Of a stretch of DNA of 64,000 bases, positions 60,901 to 64,000 are shown piece after piece. Position 1 is the first letter of the stretch, and every line of letters begins with the position of its first letter. The stretch covers positions 806,001 through 870,000 of the forward strand of contig NZ_CP094972.1 in NCBI RefSeq assembly GCF_025985425.1, given 5' to 3'. The notes beneath the pieces were generated by a model. That model was not told the origin of the DNA, ran no database searches, and was given only the letters and a program-made list of their open reading frames with translations. The translations under genes and the position numbers were made by a program. Source of the stretch: Entomomonas sp. E2T0. GTDB taxonomy: Bacteria; Pseudomonadota; Gammaproteobacteria; Pseudomonadales; Pseudomonadaceae.

Positions 60901-61441
60901 CTTGTTTACCTGCAATAGTAACAATTAGAAAGGCAAAAATGAGTAAAATAATTAAAGTCAGATAATGTTGGGTGGTAAAAGAGTAACTTATGCTTTGTTC
61001 GAAAAATACAGCAATGATAGTAATAGTTGCTTTAAGTTGTAAGGTAATATAAGGAATAAAAGCTACTAGGCAGAGAATAGTTACAATGATTGCTAAAGGT
61101 TTACTATTACCATAACGTTTTGCAATAAAATCTGGGACGGAGGTTACATTTTCTTGTTGGCTGATAACGAGTATTTTAACGAGAACACGATGGAAAAAAA
61201 CAAATATAAAAATTGGTCCAATAAATAAGGGAAGGAAGTCCCATAAATGGGTATTACCACTTTCAGTGATGCCTAGGTATATCCAACCACTGCCATATAC
61301 TGTGAAGGATAGACTGTAGAGAAGTTTTCTTGGTGTTGGTGATAAAGAAGATGAACGACTAGAACCATATATGTTGGAGCCATAAAGTAAAACTGTATAG
61401 ATCACTAGTGCTGTAATAATGATACAAATGTGCCACAACAT
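57983..61441 (-). CDS. Transporter-fused hybrid sensor histidine kinase
   Basis: A 1152-residue membrane sensor from the ATG at 61441 (AAAGGA is well placed; a TTG six codons earlier is not). The N-terminal half is a sodium/solute symporter-like domain with about 13 helices up to ~510. A linker of the STAC type follows, then a PAS domain with VAWNQRYIDLFDYPEG. A coiled coil leads to the phosphorylated His in AAVSHDLMQPLNAARLF. The ATPase domain contains NAFRYGEG and GLGLGLAIADGF. A C-terminal receiver carries the Asp in LLVDYHLDHG and the Lys in KKPLKP. It resembles CbrA-like pseudomonad sensors, but the signal is unknown. Confidence 0.9.
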   Translation of the reverse strand: MLWHICIIITALVIYTVLLYGSNIYGSSRSSSLSPTPRKLLYSLSFTVYGSGWIYLGITESGNTHLWDFLPLFIGPIFIFVFFHRVLVKILVISQQENVTSVPDFIAKRYGNSKPLAIIVTILCLVAFIPYITLQLKATITIIAVFFEQSISYSFTTQHYLTLIILLIFAFLIVTIAGKQGNIVEGQYKSLLFTSTVGATLKLLAFISVAILACYLLSSGINNTGKPINLELFKEVFRIHKLNPAELILQTMIIMMAIVCITYLFQTGVTKAQKPKDLDSARWIFSLYLLIMAICVVPIIMAGYLLQNDIGDQYWLITIPMYESSNLLILLVLLGGFSATVGSTIICCFSLSRIISNRVFLNSQSSLSNLSVQQLQRFRWMCSILILALATACYLCLSPNNSLSDIGWISFAGIVQLSPAMVGALYWKPANKQGVLAGLIIGAAIWCYTLMLPLLLQKDISNFSINSLLAWLQYLLPIKLSYITFCTVLALLVNFTIFVFFSLISKKRVTEHWQATKFINQNINIDDNTLVVKLEDLIALTARFIGERNTLELFENFAEKQQLSFDLSSNADPEWIYYTEHVLAERLGSSTARAMVKSAIEGHEMQMEDVLLIVDEASEVLRFNRSLLQGALEHITQGISVIDKSLHLVAWNQRYIDLFDYPEGLIQIGRPIGDIIYYNAKRGMCGTDNSEEAVVSRLKWLSFGNPHKSERVFPNGRVIEIIGNPMPGGGFVTSFTDITAYRQAERTLQEINEHLEQRVNKRTKELSKLNTALIKAKSNAEQANESKTRFLAAVSHDLMQPLNAARLFASSLTQEHLPATAKELIHHLESSLHSAEELISDLLDISRLESGRITPKNETIALNDLFNTLNTELSALAPEDITFKVHPCSLFIKSDSKLLRRILQNFLTNAFRYGEGRIVLGARRIKDHVRIEVWDQGKGIPEDKQKIIFEEFKRLDSHQTRAEKGLGLGLAIADGFCKLLDHPITVRSWLEKGTVFSVTVPIEDTPLMLDTAQIDEILAPAVANKPKPSAVAVLCVDNEDTILTGMKTLLSRWNCIVKTARNQQECEEILTSGFKPQLLLVDYHLDHGYIGTDLIKLLREQLNNPKLPAIIISADNSQELADELQMAGLDFIKKPLKPAQLRALISLHVNLK

Positions 61442-61511
61442 ATAATAATCCTTTAGCAATAGTTCTTTAACTTTAATACATTAGTTAGAAATTAATAATG
61501 GTTAATTTCAA

Positions 61512-61850
61512 CTAATGAAAAAATTGCCAAAAACATAACAAAATAATGGCAGCAATTAGCCACAAAAGTGTAGCTGTAATAAGTGTTATAGTTAATGTTG
61601 TTTTTATGCTTAACCAATATACGGCGAATAAGTAAACAGCATATGGAATGAGAGAGAATATACCAAATAATGCGGTAGCTCGTAAATCATTTAGTGATCT
61701 TTCTGTTCCAATAACATAATGTGCAATTAATGCAAATGTTGGAAATAAAGGGATTAAGCCCGCTATATAAAAGCTTTTAGATTTAGATAAAAGGGCGATT
61801 AGCAGCACAGCAATAACGCCCATAATACATTTTAGAATTAAAGAGATCAT
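61512..61850 (-). CDS. glpM: GlpM family membrane protein
   Basis: A 112-residue inner-membrane protein with four predicted helices. The block YIAGLIPLFPTFALIAHYVIG and the following LRATALFGIFSLIPYAVYL match GlpM. That family was named for a role in P. aeruginosa glycerol and alginate metabolism that is not well understood. It lies 7 bp after the upstream YtpQ-like gene. Confidence 0.85.
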   Translation of the reverse strand: MISLILKCIMGVIAVLLIALLSKSKSFYIAGLIPLFPTFALIAHYVIGTERSLNDLRATALFGIFSLIPYAVYLFAVYWLSIKTTLTITLITATLLWLIAAIILLCFWQFFH

Positions 61851-61857
61851 TTATATT

Positions 61858-62715
61858 TTATTGCAGTGAGTTATATAGGCTAAGTTTATTATCTTTTAGG
61901 CAAAATAACTCGGCAGAGAGTGCATAAGGTGCTTCTTGTATTTGTTGTTTTGCATATTGATTAAGCATAGAAACTTGTTCAGGATTATTGCTATCAGCAA
62001 TAATTAATTGATTACGAGCGATTATCGCAATAATTGGTTCGCCTTTTAGCTCAAGGCTAGGCAACAGTTGATCAAGCATTAACACTAAGCTGGCATCATA
62101 ATTACCATCAAGGCAGAGGGTAGAACCAATATCTGAAGTATGTATTTCTATATGATCAAGCTTAGATTTAAAGTTTTCTAATGCTTGTTGATAAATAGCT
62201 TGTAGATCGTTATTAGCTGAATATTCTGTTAATTGGCTTTGATAAAGGTAAGACATGCGTGTAGACATATCTAAAGCAAAAACAATGATTAAATCACCTG
62301 CCAAAGGAAGATAAACTAAAGGGTCTTTTTCTGCATTTGGATCAGCCTGACGAATTGCTCGATAGATTTCATCGAGCCAGCTGATAGGTTTAATAGCAGG
62401 TAGCAAAATAGGTTCTTCGTTTACTGCATGGAATATATCGCAGATATTTTGAATAATATTGTTTTTATAAGCATCAAAATCTTCATTACCTTGTAGATAA
62501 GCATAATAAAGGTTGTCGGGATAAAAAATAATAGGTTCACCTTCTGGACGTTCAATACTGACACTTATCTTGTCAGGATTATCAGCGTCTAAGATAGTAG
62601 CATTAATATCAGGATTAGCGTGTTTAAGTTGTTTAACAAGGTCTTCTGTAAGTTCTTTTTTAGATAGCTTTGCTGGTGAGTTTGTCTTGCCAAACAGTTT
62701 TGAAAAAAATCCCAT
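61858..62715 (-). CDS. DUF1444/YtpQ-like protein
   Basis: A 285-residue cytosolic protein of unknown function. The block VYLPLAGDLIIVFALDMSTRMSYLYQSQL matches the DUF1444 (YtpQ) family, as does SLVLMLDQLLPSLEL with IAIIARNQLIIADSN near the end. A very strong AAGGAGGCAACT ribosome site precedes the ATG. It lies between yheV and glpM in a leftward run; the run gives no functional hint beyond co-expression. Confidence 0.7.
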   Translation of the reverse strand: MGFFSKLFGKTNSPAKLSKKELTEDLVKQLKHANPDINATILDADNPDKISVSIERPEGEPIIFYPDNLYYAYLQGNEDFDAYKNNIIQNICDIFHAVNEEPILLPAIKPISWLDEIYRAIRQADPNAEKDPLVYLPLAGDLIIVFALDMSTRMSYLYQSQLTEYSANNDLQAIYQQALENFKSKLDHIEIHTSDIGSTLCLDGNYDASLVLMLDQLLPSLELKGEPIIAIIARNQLIIADSNNPEQVSMLNQYAKQQIQEAPYALSAELFCLKDNKLSLYNSLQ

Positions 62716-62735
62716 AGTTGCCTCCTTGCTGATGG

Positions 62736-62993
62736 CTAGTGTGACGTCTTGTTTAATTTAGGATTAGGAAAAAAGCGGATAGGTTTTGACTCTTGTGCTA
62801 TAGGAGTAGGTTGAGCAATGCGTGTTGAGGGTTCAGCAGGTATACTTAACCCTTGCTCATCTAATGTATCCATAAAGCCACAGGCCATACATTCTCTATG
62901 TGGTACATTATTTTCTGACCACATCATTAGTTTATCCATTTCTTTGCAAGAGGGGCAAACTGCCCCTGCAATAAAACGTTTAGGTGTTTTCAT
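62736..62993 (-). CDS. yheV: YheV family zinc-ribbon protein
   Basis: An 85-residue protein with the zinc-binding pattern CPSCKEMDKLMMW and CMACGF near residues 13-40. The N-terminus KRFIAGAVCPSC is typical of YheV/DUF2387. The function is unknown. Its ATG overlaps the prlC stop, so it is translationally coupled, as in Pseudomonas where the two are also neighbours. The C-terminal ~40 residues are variable and proline-rich. Confidence 0.88.
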   Translation of the reverse strand: MKTPKRFIAGAVCPSCKEMDKLMMWSENNVPHRECMACGFMDTLDEQGLSIPAEPSTRIAQPTPIAQESKPIRFFPNPKLNKTSH

Positions 62994-64000
62994 CAGGCTA
63001 CCTCTTCTATAAAACCAGAGTGACGTAGTAACGGTTCTATACTTGGCTCACGACCTCGAAACTCAATAAATAACTCTATAGGCTCTTGAGAACCACCTTT
63101 GGCTAGAATAGTTTCACGGAATAAGCGGCCTGTTTCTGGATTAAGTATACCTTCTTCTTCAAAGCGGGAAAATGCGTCAGCAGATAGTACTTCAGCCCAT
63201 TTATAGCTGTAATAACCAGCAGCATAACCACCTGCAAAAATATGTGCAAAACTATTAGCAAAACGATTGTAAGCTGGTGGTTTTAATACTGCTACTCGTT
63301 CACGTACATCATTTAATACGTGTTCAACCGTTTTATCACCATAGAAAGTGTGTAGCTCAAAATCAAATAGGGAGAACTCTAGCTGGCGCACCATCATTAA
63401 GCCAGCTTGAAAGTTCTTGGCAGCTAACATTTTGTCCAGTAAGTCTTTAGGTAAAGGTTCACCTGTTTCATAATGGCTAGAAATAAGGGCTAATCCTTCT
63501 TCTTGCCAACACCAGTTTTCCATAAATTGACTAGGCAACTCCACTGCATCCCAAGCTACGCCATTAATACCTGATGCCCCTAAGTGTTCTATACGGGTAA
63601 GCATATGGTGTAACCCATGGCCAAATTCATGAAATAAAGTAGTCACCTCATCATGTGTTAATAGTGCAGGTTTACCTTCACTAGCAGGCATGAAGTTACA
63701 AACTAAATTAGCTACTGGCGTAATGATTTGTCCTTGACTGTTTTGATAGCGATCACGGGCGCCATCCATCCATGCTCCCCCTCTTTTATTGGAGCGAGCA
63801 TATAAATCAAAGAAAAAGCGACCAATCGTTTTGCCTTGCTCTTTGATTTCAAATAGCCTTACATCAGGATGCCATGTGTCAAAATTGTGTAATTCTGAAA
63901 TTTGAATGTTGTAAAGTGTTTCTACTAATGTAAATAGCCCAGTTAATACTTTATCAATAGGGAAATAAACGCGTAATGTTTCATCAGAAATGCTATAGCG
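62993..64000 (-). CDS. prlC: Oligopeptidase A, C-terminal part (5' end outside window)
   Basis: An M3 family zinc peptidase that degrades signal peptides and oligopeptides. The internal ATG at 63769 is not the start, because the frame stays open upstream to the window edge, with DLYARSNKRGGAWMDGARDR across that point. About 335 residues are visible. The zinc site is LFHEFGHGLHHML, and GINGVAWDAVELPSQFMENW follows. The end FRGREPSIEPLLRHSGF is the family tail. Confidence 0.95.
   Translation of the reverse strand, partial: RYSISDETLRVYFPIDKVLTGLFTLVETLYNIQISELHNFDTWHPDVRLFEIKEQGKTIGRFFFDLYARSNKRGGAWMDGARDRYQNSQGQIITPVANLVCNFMPASEGKPALLTHDEVTTLFHEFGHGLHHMLTRIEHLGASGINGVAWDAVELPSQFMENWCWQEEGLALISSHYETGEPLPKDLLDKMLAAKNFQAGLMMVRQLEFSLFDFELHTFYGDKTVEHVLNDVRERVAVLKPPAYNRFANSFAHIFAGGYAAGYYSYKWAEVLSADAFSRFEEEGILNPETGRLFRETILAKGGSQEPIELFIEFRGREPSIEPLLRHSGFIEEVA

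Noticed and set aside
61512-63000. Reading glpM, the YtpQ-like gene, yheV and prlC as one dedicated pathway
   Set aside because: Tight spacing shows co-transcription only for some; the families have no common known role, so I do not claim a system.

Overview
The window is a replication-origin region of a gammaproteobacterium whose gene order is that of the Pseudomonadaceae: recF-dnaN-dnaA leftwards, then oriC, rpmH-rnpA-yidD-yidC-mnmE rightwards, and further on mnmG-rsmG-parA-parB-atpIBEFHAGDC-glmU. The DNA is AT-rich, with mostly A/T third codon positions, which does not fit Pseudomonas itself. A low-GC, host-associated relative such as Entomomonas is my best guess, inferred from synteny plus composition and not proven. 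No rRNA, tRNA, insertion sequence, prophage or CRISPR array was seen. Both ends cut through genes: an aldo/keto reductase on the left and prlC on the right.

Layout. 1-4.9 kb: reductase fragment, two perfect parS sites (one inside the recF 3' end), recF, dnaN, dnaA, then a 477-bp oriC with DnaA boxes and an AT-rich stretch. 4.7-8.7 kb: ribosomal protein L34, RNase P protein, membrane insertion factors and the tRNA-modifying GTPase MnmE. 8.9-34.5 kb: a block that separates mnmE from mnmG. It holds lipocalin and DUF4377 lipoproteins, a class III aminotransferase, a DUF3142 gene paired with a large unknown exported protein, an MFS carrier, radA, mscL, a short-chain dehydrogenase, a five-gene polyamine-type ABC operon with two tandem binding proteins, a PhyH-type oxygenase, an OprD porin, a MetNIQ-type methionine importer whose ATPase lacks the regulatory domain, a GlcG/HbpS protein, argA, argE, trpS, a hydrolase and zapG.

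34.7-47.6 kb: mnmG, rsmG (with a third parS inside the gene), parA, parB, the complete nine-gene ATP synthase operon and glmU. Two intercistronic hairpins lie in the atp operon, after atpA and after atpD. 47.6-64 kb: a small unknown gene, an LpxL/HtrB acyltransferase, recN, thiDE, an orphan choline/betaine binding protein, pip, dtd, an unknown gene, an LpxO-type hydroxylase, a long-form GAPDH, a transporter-fused hybrid histidine kinase, glpM, a YtpQ-like gene, yheV and prlC.

How the parts work together: DnaA, DnaN, RecF and oriC start and sustain replication. ParA and ParB with the three parS sites segregate the new origins. MnmE and MnmG act together on tRNA wobble uridine although their genes are about 26 kb apart here. 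LpxL and LpxO both act on lipid A. Most of the window is housekeeping. The least explained items are a 106-bp imperfect palindrome at 10130-10235, the DUF3142 gene pair, two adjacent dyads before the ABC operon, and the minimal MetN. I did not find convincing evidence of a wholly new system.
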